Source: Acorus gramineus
Taxonomy: Eukaryota; Streptophyta; Magnoliopsida; Acorales; Acoraceae
NCBI GenBank assembly: GCA_030737835.1
Contig: JAUJYN010000026.1
Coordinates: forward strand, 718,131-782,130
Length of the DNA stretch: 64,000 nt
Reading direction: 5' to 3'
Shown here: positions 13,113 to 26,033 of the stretch, in pieces
Layout of the letters: every line of letters begins with the position of its first letter
Numbering within the stretch: position 1 is the stretch's first letter
Notes under the pieces: model-generated
Database searches by the model: none
Told to the model about the DNA's origin: nothing
What the model saw: only the letters and a program-made list of their open reading frames with translations
Program-made: the position numbers and the translations under genes

Positions 13113-14324
13113 TTTTCTTAATTCCATAATGAATTGCCACTCAAAACCTAAGTAACCAACCAGAATTTTCTTCAAGTGAAAAGAATACGATTGAGTTGAA
13201 TTTACGTATGGCATAAATGAACTCTAATCATAGTGCCTAAATAGTTTTATGAATAACCAATATCTTTGCCCAAGACCAAATTCTCTGTACTGTCTTTAAC
13301 AGCCAGTGGCCGAAAATGGCATTTTCTGATCAGCAAAAGCTTGAATATAAGAGACATTTCTGGGAAAAAAGTTTTTACTACCACCATATGCTTCTGATAA
13401 CTGTTGAACTACAAATCCATCACAAACTTCGTAAGGAAAGTAAGTTTATACTTTGTACTAGTCTTGTCCAAAATATCACTCTCACTACCTATTAGGTACT
13501 ATTTGGATCTGATATCTAAAAACAGATTTTTCTCATAACCAATAATGTAACTACATTTAGTTGAAAATTGAACACCAGCTTATCTTGCCAGGAAATTTTG
13601 CGGTATTAAAAGAAAAGAGCAAGTATAGAATAGGAGAAAAAAAAGTTCATTATAGCTTATGAAGAGCGACTGCACAAAAGCTCAAAAGAGAGCTTTTATT
13701 TCTCACATCTTTTTACAAAATCTGTAACTTTTATAATAATTGGTTCCACAAAAACTGTTTGGAAACAAATATATAAAAAACCAATTATACAAAAGCCTAA
13801 CATGTCAAGTAATCCAATCCAAACGATACCTAAAACAAAAGAGATTAATAATCATTGGCATCAAAACATCAGCTTCACAAAAAGAAGAAATCTTTTTTAC
13901 AATCCATAAGTTAGAGAGAGAGCGTAATGCTGTGCTCTTATGCTTAATGTACATAGCCAGACATATTGCCCATAAAAAACAATAAAGATTACAAGTAAAA
14001 TCTTACATAAAATTATCCCTGTACACCCACCAGGGAATATAACAGCTGAGGAAGAGTAACAGACATTGATTAACAAGGGATTCGCAACACAATTTCCAGC
14101 AAGAATGAGGAACTTGATGATGAAGCCTCTAAAACTCTTGCTGAGTGAAAATAAATAAATAAAAATCCTTGTTAAATTGAAACCACATATACAAATGTCC
14201 AGCTCGTGAGGCATATGAACAATTCAACGGCATATGTATGAACTGCTGGCCAAGGAGCTTCTTCAATTGCATGACTGAGTGTAATCTAAGCTGTAACAGA
14301 TCCAATACATGAAGAATCTATGTA
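13113..14324. other. 3' flank of trehalase
   Basis: AT-rich sequence downstream of the trehalase stop codon (the gene is on the minus strand). It should contain the 3' UTR and polyadenylation site, but no site could be fixed with confidence. No other gene was seen. Confidence 0.5.
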
Positions 14325-17300
14325 TTAAGAACAATTGATTTCCCGATCTTTAGGCCATCCAAACTCCTCCAACAATGCCAAAATTACTCCATTTGTCCAG
14401 CCAAATCCTGTCTGTAAAATAACATCATGATTTAAATTTGGACAAGTCATAACTGAGACCTAAAGTTTAAAAGCAAAAATCTTGAACAACTATTCTGCAG
14501 TTGGGCTATAGAGTGATGCCATCTTGCAAGGATATTTCGCTCAAACATATATCGAAATTAAATTACAAGATATTGGAGATAAAGCTTCTCACCCCACTTC
14601 TAAAGACAAAAGCAAAGTTCATTCTATGTTTTTGAGGTTCTGCTGTGGTAAATGAAACAGTTAAGTCTTTAAAAATTGTTAATTATGATCCACTATTTTG
14701 AGCTTGTTATAAACTTATAATTAACATTAGACTTCATCTCATGTTCCCGATATCATCCACAAATTTGGTTGTTATAATAATTGTATATGTAAAAATGCAG
14801 TAAGTATAGGTTAATTGAGGATAATATGAATAACGCCAATATTGTGTAATTATGGAAAATGGATCAATCAAAGAGTCCATGCATATCTTCACCGCCGCTG
14901 ACTAGGATAGATAGGACACAAGATGTTCAGATATCAATTTTTATTTATTTTACCTGGAAGGGTACTTTTTTCTTTCTCTTCTTTTCTGAAAATTAACAGA
15001 ATAAGGCAAAAAAGATGCCAACACATCACCTCAATATCATTAAAATTTAAATGTGAGTGCTTTTATCAGCTTTGCCAACCCATGCTTCTTTTCGTTTGTA
15101 ATTCCCCTCTTCCTAATTAAATCACAGGGAAACAAAATTTGACCTCTTTGCAGATTATAGTCATTCCTAATTTATTGATAGATTTTATTTAATCTTCTGT
15201 TGAGCAGATGGTAAACAGATGTGACCATCCATACCTGAGGTACATATTCACCACCACCTCCAGACGCACCACAAGCCTCAACATCATATTTCTCATGCAT
15301 TGCACCAGTTTTCTTGTAAGCGGCATAGTTCGTCCTAATCCACCTTACAGCTATATCTTCTCCCATGGATCTTCCTTCTTTAGTTCCAGACTTCACCAGG
15401 CCCTCAACAATCATGTGTATCAATGGCGCCCAGCCATTTGGGAAATCCCTGTGAACAAGGACAAAACATTAAATTCAACTAGTTCTATTGTTTATTTTCA
15501 TCAAGTCATTTGATATTCAAATTCCTTCACGCTCATGTAAAATGTTACCCACCACTGCTGTCCCGTTTTTGACAAAGAAGTCGCAATACCGGCAGGATAA
15601 AGTAGCCCTGATCTTTGAAGGCTTTTCATGACTTTTTTTACAATTCCACCATCTGCACACAAAAAATACAATCATTTGTACACTTCGCAATCTCTGTACA
15701 GAATTCCATGGCATAAAGGAATTTTTTTTCTTCACAAATTCATTGCAAGCAGAGGAATAAAACTCCAACAAGAAATCTAGTGTGTCCACCAATTTACCTA
15801 GTCAATTGCACCATACAGATTGTTAAAAGTTAGAACATTCAACATTCAATAATGATAATAAAATCCATAATCATACATGGGTGAATACAAATTACACCTT
15901 TTTTCCGATAAAATTCATGTCATGGAATAATACTAAAAGGAAGGTAGAAGATTTTAATCATCTGGTTCAGTTTCTTCACTTTCATTTATGTCCCAGGTAA
16001 GTTGATTTGCAGTTCACACCTAAAATGCTTTTGGAATACAAGCTTTCAATTCTAAAAGATTATTTTTGTCTAATAAACAACTTTAACTGGAAACAACAAA
16101 ATGATATGTAGCACATAATTTATCTCATAGTTAATAGAACATTCTGAAAGGTTAGAGATTAACATCTCCTGAAAACATGGAAAATTAGAATCCATCAAAG
16201 TCTAGGATAAGTTAGCATTCAAAGCAAATCTATGCTTTAATGAAACGAGCTTTTGCTCATTGGCCTAAAAAATAACACTTGCAGAGTTGTCGAAGATCAT
16301 AATAACAGACTCTTTGAACACAAACCTGTGCTATAAGGCTTGATCCAAACTGGGATGAAGTTTGATGCAAACATTTTCTTATTTTGATTGTTGGATTCCC
16401 ACATGTGAACTTCCTGTAAGAATCAGACAAAAGTAATAAGAATGACAAGAACACGAGATAAATGGTGAAAACAAGTTCTACTTTGATCAATTAAGATCAC
16501 AAGAACTCTGGAATCCACCTCACAAATGCTGTTGTCTGTGAGCCAGTAATCAAACCACTGGTTCATCTTGTTGTTCCAGAAGATAGAGTCCATCGCTGCT
16601 CGCCGAGCCTGGGAAGCTACTGAGAATTTGTCTGCAGTGCTGTGATCCCCAGTAATTTGTGCAAAGAAGGCTATGTCAAGCTCCATCTGGATAAAATTGA
16701 GATATTAGGACTTGTTTTGCTTTTATAAAATAATAAAGGCATCTAAAAGACCATTTCAAATTATTTAGTTAAAAAGGATATTGGAGCTCAATTTTACAAC
16801 TGTCAAACCCCTTAACCACACAAGGTGAGACAAAAAATTAATGAAAATATAAGGTCTAGTTTGGCAAGGGGATAAGTGATGGGATAAGAGGATAAAGTGA
16901 GGAATAAGAGGTTGGAGAACAACTTATCCTATTTGTTATAAAAAATTAGGGTAAAATGTGGACAATTGTTGAGATGTTGAAATGAAAATGAGGATTTTTT
17001 TTGTTCCACCTAAAGAATAAAATAATGTATCTCCCATTTTGTTCAAATTTTGACAAATGTGAAAAAAGTCAAAGCTGATATAAATTTAGGTTATTTTGAC
17101 AAACGAATAATAATTGGGATAAGGGGATAATTGAGAGAACAACTTATTCCGTTTGTTATAAAAAATAACTAGGATAAAATGTGAATAATTGTCCCAATTT
17201 TGAAATAAAAATGGTCATTTTTTGTTCCACTTAAAGGTTGGAATAACATTTATTTTATTTTTTTTATCTCGATTTCAACAAATGTGAATAATGACAAAAT

Positions 17301-20300
17301 TGATGGATTTTTTATTCTATAAAATTAGAATAATTTATCCTCAAAACCTTAACCCTTGCCAAAACAACCATTTATCCCCTTGCCAAACTAGCAGTAAGGA
17401 TTCCCTATATATATTGGCACAGTTTTACCTTCAAAATGTATGCATTAAGGTCCACTGGCACGACTGATGTTGTAACCAGAGTTGTAAGGTCAGAGGAATC
17501 CCTGCAGCGTGCAAGGAAATGCCTTTAAATAATTTTGAAGAACATAAACATGTACATCAACTGATATCTATTTATCTCAAATAATAGTTATAGTTCATAG
17601 TTAATTTTCACAATGAAAATATTATTAGTGAGCACCATGGCTTTTATGTGTTTACAACAACTAATAATTTTAGGTTGCAATCAAATGTCGTAAACACATA
17701 AACAAGCAACTATACAGAGGATTGCAACATAACAAGAAATTCAACCACAAATTCAACCTAAAACCAAGGGATGAAAAACATAAGTAATGGAAATGATAAA
17801 ATTTTTTTTTTATTAATCGGATTTGAAGTGTAATTGAAATAAACGATTAGATGTAAATCCTAAGAATGTTAGCTAAGTATTTGATTACATGAGGAAAAAA
17901 TGACAACCGATGAAATGAAGAATTAATATGCAATGAATAGATTCTATTAATATTCTGATTTTATATATATAAAAAAATCAAAGCACGAACATGTACTTTT
18001 TAATGGCTGACCACACATGCGATATGCACATCACTTTAAACAATGCGTGACACGCTATGGTGAGATCATGTGGTGAGCATCACACATGTTTGAATATGAT
18101 TTGAGCGCCCACACGGGGTGTTATCAACTCATTGCCACCTGTCACGTGAGTGCCACGTGCTATTCAAGTGGAGGTTCCATCTTTGACCAGGTTAATTTTG
18201 TTGACCATGAACTGATCTCTCATTCAATCTTGCCAGCATTCATCCTGTTCTTCTTCATGATGGGGTTGAAAGAAATGAAGTCTTTTATGCTTCGGGGAAT
18301 GATCCCCCTGAAGTGTGTTCATTGTTAAAAAGGAATGGATTCCGTCGAGACAATTAACATTAAAAAGGAAGTAGTAGTGAAAAGAGAACCCTCCTCGAGT
18401 AGGTACCTTTAGTGTCGAATGATCATAGGGCCATCAAGAATGGTGTTCCTCCCTGTCTTGCGGGGGGACGTTGGGATCTCAAAGAATCCTGGAATAAACT
18501 TTGCAGTTCTTGGTGAATGGTGACATCATCCATTTCCAATTGCACCCATTATATTGATAGCAACCTGAAGTCCTTTGATGAGTGATCATGTCTTATTCTG
18601 GTGTATTGCGGCTTTCCACATAAGCTAACACCTAAAATTCTCCAACAATTTGGTTGTCAGGGGGTCTTAATGCACTTGATTACTTCTTGCCCATGTAATG
18701 CTTGGGACATGTGTCCATCTTCTTGAAACTGGCAATAAAATTCCTACCACAGATACGATCCTGACCTTTAGCAGTTTTTCACAACATGACCAGTCTCAAG
18801 ATTTGAACAAAGGACTCGGTTATTTAACCTGAGCACTTTGCCATTGCTCCAAACAATGACCCCTAAAAAGGTCATCAGACTCATCACCTAGAGCAGTCCC
18901 GTCTATGGCAAGGTGTTGGAAAGGAGGGGTTTGGATACACAAAATAATTGCTCCCATGAATAAATTCAAGACTTTGTCCTATTAGCCTGAACACTTTACC
19001 ATTTCTCCATGAAATGATCCTTAAAAAGATATCATCCATATACAATCCCACATATAGCAGTGTCGGAAAAGGAAATGGATATGATACTAGCACTGGGTAT
19101 CTTTTTGCACAAAGCGATCACTCTCAAGTTACCTGATCTTTCTGCTATTTTTTTTGGTAATGAGTAAGCCCAACATTTTTTTTACTGTTCGAAAAACCTC
19201 TGATGCGCTGAATCACCTACAAACCTTGCCCATCAGATAAGATAAGGAGGATTTGAACCTGAGACCTATGAGGAGTAATCTAATGGCTCTAACCAAAGTG
19301 CCAACCCTGTGTGGGTTCACCTTGCTGTTGCTTCAAGAAATGACACTAAAGCAGCTGCTATATGATCATACAACAAAATTATATTGGTCGCATTGGCAAT
19401 TTTATATCCATATTTTATATTTTATATGGAAACCTTGCTCTAAAACCTATGTCTGGAAAATTGGAAGGAAATAATGATTTTATTTTTCCAAGTATTGCAA
19501 AGGATGTAAGTGGGATTACCAGATTTATCCGTTGCATCGTGACCGAGTGAGCTACTTGTTTGAGTTTCGTAATTTGAGGAAGTTAGGGATCTTGGAGAAA
19601 ATTGTAGGTTATCATTTAAGTTGAGTAGTGTCATGCGTTTTGGCTGTGAGTGGTAGGTGTTAGATATTCAAAAGAACATATTTTTATATGCTTTTAAGAG
19701 TTGTTTTGGAACATTTCCCTATGTAATTATTCATATATACATGCATATTAGGGAAGTTTCTATTCTTTATATTCAAAGCATATTTTGCACAAATTGATAA
19801 TATTTATACAATTAATATGCATTATCATATTTTTCATATAGAGCCATATTTTAAAATTCAGAAATCTAAATTTGACAGTATTTAAATTTGACAGGTTATA
19901 AATTGGAGAAGGAATTAGCATTCAAAGCTTCATCAAAACTTCTAAAAATGATCCACCAAATCAATAAAATCTTCAATCAAATCAGTTTTGACATCTCCAA
20001 CAAATCAACAAGATCTCTAATAGATTTTGCAATTATATCTCCAACATATTTTGCAAATCAGCATTAACAACTCAAGCAAATCAGCATTTACAACTAATTC
20101 AACCCTCAAAACCCCTATAAAAAGGGCACTCCAAGGAGAGATCTCTGCATTCAGCCAAGGAGAAATTTATTTTCAGTTTTTGTTATTTCTTTTCTGTTTT
20201 TAGTTTTTGTTTTTATTTCTTTAGTATTAGAGACAAATTCTCGTGTTTTCAATAAAGTGCATTATTATTTTATGGAATATTTTTATTTTTATTCTAGAAT

Positions 20301-23300
20301 TTCATCAACCATGGTAGGCTAGAAAATCCTTCCATCAAGGAGAGGATTCCACCCCATGAGATTGAGTGATTGATTATTTTCTTTGTGCATTGATGTTTTC
20401 TGATTTGTTCTTCATGTTTATATAGTTTCTTCGACTCAGATTTCTTTTGATTATGGGTATTTTTAGATCTTCCGTCGTTCTACTTAGATGGGATACGGTT
20501 GATGCTTTATAAACCCTATTTTTAAATCGAGTAGAAGTGAACTGCTTTTGAAATATTCTGTTTTCATTGAATGCAAAAGAAAGAATTATCACGATATTCG
20601 TGGGGTGGATTTCCAATCCTTGGTGGTCTTTTTTTATACATTGACTTCAACCTAAGCTTTTCAAATAATTTGTTTTTAAACCTTTTTACCAAATATTGAT
20701 AATCTTTTACTTTTATTCGTTTGCTTCAATAGCCTCCTTGTGGATTTGACCCCTTGCTACCACTTTCTACCTAGGTGAGGGTTTTATATTTTTTGTTGGC
20801 AAAGACGAGATTTTAACGACAATCAAAGCCACCAACAAATTGGCGCCGTTGCCGGGGAGGCAAGGTAAGTAACGGTGAAGGTTGAAGGTATCAATTTTTT
20901 TTTTCTTAAAAAACAAATAAAAACAAAAAAAAAAAAAATACAAAAAAAAAATTTATATAAAAAAAAAATATTTTTCTTTTATTTGGTTTGCAGGAAGAAG
21001 AGAGAAGGATGAGGAACATAAAGCTCAAGACTCATTGATCTAATTCCACTTCAAATTTTTGGATTTCCGGAGTGAACATACTCCGTAGGTAAGTTCTCCA
21101 TTGACAAAAGCTCTTGTTTTAATGTTTGTTGTGCATTTAGCGTATTCATTTGCATAAATCAACTTAAGGGCAAAATTCATAAAAAAAAAGAAAAGAAAAG
21201 ATAAGGTCGGTATTTCATCAATCATCCTTGGCCCAAAAATCACTACATTGCATGATTATCCCAAGCCAATTAAAATAAAATCAATTAGACATTGGCTTTA
21301 GGATTCTTGAGCTCATTAAGGCAAAGACCACCAAAAGTTCCACCAATTATGCTCTTTGATCATGTTGATGTCTAGGAAAGCTTTGTCCCTCTAAGGGAGA
21401 CACATTGTGTTCTAGGAGGGTGGTACTTAAGCGGGACCATTGCGACCCCACCACTACCTGGAAGCTGACCTGGTCAACGTTTCATAGGATCGAATTGGAG
21501 GCTTAGGTGTACTCTTCAAACCTGTTAGGAGCTGTCTAATCTAGGAGAGGGGTTCAAAATTTTTGTTGCATGCACGGTAGAAGATCCAATAGGGGAGAGT
21601 TAAAACCTTTAGACCCTGAGATTGAGAGAACCTTTCATCTACATAGGCGAGTCCTTAACCATTCATCACTCTTCATAATGGGTGAACGTGCCAAAACCCT
21701 GAATGAGCTATATGCTCCTGCATCTTCCGATCCACCAACCTGCATAGTGCTGCCGGCCACCACTGCAATCCAATTTGAGATTCGGCTAGCAACCATCAAT
21801 ATGCTTCCCAAATTCCATGGGTTCGAGAGTGAGCAACCCTATATCCATCTAAACAAATTCTTGACAATTTGTCAAACATTCAAAAATCAGAACCTAGATG
21901 AGGAAGGTGTCAAATTGAGGTTGTTCCCCATGACTTTGGAAGATCATGCAGCTGCATGGCTGTATTCCCTCTCCACCAATTCAATTTCAACATGGGAACA
22001 ACTCTCTAAAAAATTCATGACAAAATTTTATCCTATGGCAAAAACTGAGAAAATCAGGTATTTATGAAATAAAAGCAGATCCAGATCTTAAATATGTCAT
22101 GACCAACTTAGTGGATGGGGTGAACAAATTGAGCAAGAAGTTTGATACTTTTGCGGTAACAACAAACCGGAACTCACAGAGAGATCTAAACCCCATAATG
22201 AATGTGGAACATGAGCCACACAACATATGTCTCATTTGTGATAGTTTAGAGCATCTAGTGGAGTGTTGCCCTAATTTGCCCACCATCAAGGCTGAGCAGG
22301 CAAATTCAATTAATTCATATAATGCCTTCAAAAAGCCCACTCCCAATTCTTTTGGCCCAGTATACCATCCTGATAATAGGTTTCATCCAAACTTCTCTTA
22401 TAGGCAGAATGAACCTATCCAATATCAAGGTGGTCCACCAGGGTATCAAAGAAATTTTTCTAGGCCAAGCCCGTCACAAGCTCCTCAGTTGAACCAACCT
22501 TTGGTTCCACCTCCTCCTCCTTATGTTGCTCCCACTCCTCAACAACCCTCACATCTGGAAGCCATGATGGCTAACATGATGAAGCAACAACAAGAATTCA
22601 TCTATCAGCAGCAGCAAACCAATTTGTCACAAACCCAGACTAATCAAATCCATGCACAAGCAATTGCAAAACTTGAAGTTAGTCTAAGTCAAATAGCCAG
22701 TTCTCTAGTAGATAGGAAGAAGGGTGAATTACCTAGTCAGCCAGTGCCTAATCCTAGTAGGCAACAGAGTCAAGGCCCAATAGGGCAATATCAGGTTAAC
22801 TCTAATGAAAACTCATCCCATGAAGTCCAGGCCATTACCACCTTAACATATGGCAGGCGAGTGGACAAAAAGGTCCAACTCCCCAAGGAAAAAAGTGAAG
22901 AAATCGCGGTCCATAAGACTGCTGACCAGGAAGAAGGTCAGGAGACCCAAGAGAAGGGAAATGAAACCCAGGAAATAGCACCAAAGCCAGTAGATGTCTA
23001 CAAACCCAAAGCTCCTTATCCTCTTAGATTGCAAGAACCCAAGAAAAGTTCTCATTTTGATGATATCATGGAAGTATTAAAAAATGTTCAGATCAATATA
23101 CCTTTCTTAGATGCCATCAAACAGATTCCCTCCTATACAAAATTCCTGAAAGATCTCACCACGGTGAAAAGGAGAACCAGTGTTCCTAGGCACGCTGTGA
23201 TGGCTGCACAAGCCTCATCTTTCATTCAACAGCAAATTGCCCCTAAATATAAGGACCCTGGTTGCCCCACAATTGCGATCAAAGTAGGAGAGACTATCAT

Positions 23301-24699
23301 CCAAAGAGCCCTCCTAGATTTAGGAGCCAGTGTGAATTTGCTACCCTATTCTGTGTACAAGGAGTTAGGTTTGGGGGAGTTAAAACCCACAGACATTACC
23401 CTTTCATTAGCAGATAGAACTGTGAAATATCCAAAGGGAATTGTGGAGGATGTGATTGTCAAGGTGAAAGAATTCTATTATCCTGTGGATTTTGTAGTCT
23501 TAGAAACTGAACCAGTGAAAAACCCAGGCAGCCATATCCCTGTGATCCTAGGCAGACCATTTTTAGCCACATCAGATGCTGTTATTAGATGTCGGAATGG
23601 TATAATGACTCTAGCCTTCGGAAACATGACTGTCCAACTCAATGTTTTCCATAGTAGTAACCAATCAACTGAAATTGATGATCTTGAGGAAGTTTGCATG
23701 ATTGATGATATGATCAACAACTCTTTGGAAGAGTCATTCAGCAAAGATTTTGATAAAGAAGGTTCAATTAGGGAAGCAAATGCACTTTTAGATTCTGCTC
23801 TATTCATGGATACTAGCAAATGGGCCACTCAGTTTGAATCATTGCCCATTTCTGAATCTTTGCTGGTGTCATCTAGTGTCAATTCACCCCAGTTAGAGTT
23901 TAAGGATCATTTCCATGTACCCTTCATTGACCAAGTCCCTATTTATGGCAAGGCCTACCATTTACCTGTCAAATTAGAATACAAAGCATATTGGGTAATG
24001 AAACGCCTCAATTTTGATCGCGACAAGGCAAAAGAACATAGGAAACTACAACTCGATGAGTTAGAAGAGATTAGGAATGATGCATATAACTGTGCCGCAA
24101 GGTACAAGGACCGCATGAAGACCATGCATGATAAGATTATCCTTCGTAAGGAATTTTTCCCCGGTCAGAAGGTCCTTTTGTACAATTCTAGACTTCATTT
24201 ATTTCCTGGGAAATTGAAATCTCGCTGGACTGGCCCATACACAGTTGAGAAAGTTCATCCACATGGGGCGATTGAAATCTATAATGCCAAGGATGGTAGT
24301 ACTTTCCAAGTCAATGGACATCGTTTGAAACCATATCTTGAGTATCTGAGCCCAGAAGTTGAGGAGACACTTTTGGAAGATCCTGTGTATCAGGATTGAT
24401 CACTTTGTACATCTATGAGATTTTTAGGTTTAGGGTTAGGACATTTTTCAATTATTATGCTTTGAATTTGAGTACATATTTGTCATTTCTATGTTTCTAT
24501 GCGGATTCACTGAGCTATTTTGTCACAGGATAAATTATAAGAATTCACATCAAATAAGGTATGCAGTCTCTACCTTCTTTATTTATTTCTATTGTCCTTT
24601 TCATTTTTCAGCATCACATGCATCATTTTGTAGTTGTCATTCACATTGAGGACAATGTTAGATTTAGGTTTGGGGGTATAATCAACAAATTTTGATGTG

Positions 24700-24730
<31 letters not shown>

Positions 24731-26000
24731 TTTTGAGAAAACTTCAATCATTGGGATACCTTTGGCTTGCTAGATTAATTTTCACTTTAGTTGTTAATTC
24801 TATCATGTGTCTAAAATGTTTTTCGCAAATTTCAAGTCTTGGAAAAATTTTCAACACTTATAGCCACATGTATGTAGCCTAAATGGAAAAGTGAAATTTA
24901 AGGGAGAGAACTGGATGAATCATTAGCGGAGACTTAACATAGGAGATTTGAGCCATTCTATTCTTGGAGTGTCTTTACATAATTCTGAGTTACAAGTTAA
25001 CTCAAATTTTTCTTGTTTTCGCTTAAATGTCGTTTGCTTGATCTCTTTATTCTTGTTTTGATCAAAGACTCATGAACACCATAAAAATTGGATTACTACA
25101 CTAGAAACTCCTCTGAAATCTTTTCAAGGCATATAATAACCATGTGAAACTTAGGAAATGATTTAGGCCATCTTTGTTAACCCATCTATCATGTTCAACC
25201 AACCTATTCTTACACTTATCCACTAGTCAAACCCCTTGAGCCATATAAGCCTTTCTTTGTTCAACCTATTTTTTTTTCAACCTACACTCCACTCAATGAG
25301 TGTAACCTTAAATTTTTCTTTGGGAATGAGGAAAGAAAAAGAAAAAAAAAGAAGAAAAAGAAAGATCAATCAATTACTATGAAATTTCATGGAAGGGTTA
25401 TTACTATCATGATTTTTAAGAAAAAAAAAAACAGTGAAAAAAGAAAAAGAAAAAGAAAAACTCGATATTCATAAAAAAGTATACAAATTCTCAAAGCATT
25501 GTCCAGTTATCAATAATAACCCTAGCCCCATTACAACCTATTGAAAAGACCTACTTGATCCTAAATGTAATGTGGTTAAAATGTGGAGAATAGATGAAGA
25601 GGACTTACGGTGTTTAATCCAATGTTCTTGAGTCGATGATATTCCGTTCCTGAGATCAAATTAAATTTTTATTTTTCTTTGATATGGTCCGTCCTTCTAT
25701 AAATTTTATATGTGGATGATTTGAATTTTGATTCCTTGCCACATATAAGTTGAGAGAAATAAGCCCACTTCTGAGTGATTTCCTTGTTGAGTGTAATATC
25801 CAGTGAGTTTTTGAAGTCAAGGCGAAATCCATTCTTAAGGTAATCAAAATTAAGTTTTACTGGGAAAAAGAAAGCTACATCTTTGTTGGCTATGCACACA
25901 CACACTTCAGGACTTGATTATGAGTGAAAACTTCTAACATGTGTATAGAGTTCTCAACTTTAGTAGATTTTTATAAAGCTCCCGAAGATGTCATTGTTTT

Positions 26001-26033
<33 letters not shown>

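Larger units (their letters stand above)
17502..19652. other. Trehalase intron 5, part upstream of the LTR element on the plus strand
   Basis: Intronic sequence with no supported gene. It holds the SINE-like relics listed below. The stretch from about 19500 to 19652 continues, after removal of the LTR element, into 27380-27500. The rejoined sequence there has the T-rich, AATAAA-bearing look of a LINE or SINE 3' end. Confidence 0.5.

Noticed and set aside
20374..20616. 80-codon minus-strand frame repeated at 26914-27156
   Set aside because: It appears twice only because it lies in the two LTRs; no domain is seen and it is antisense to the element.
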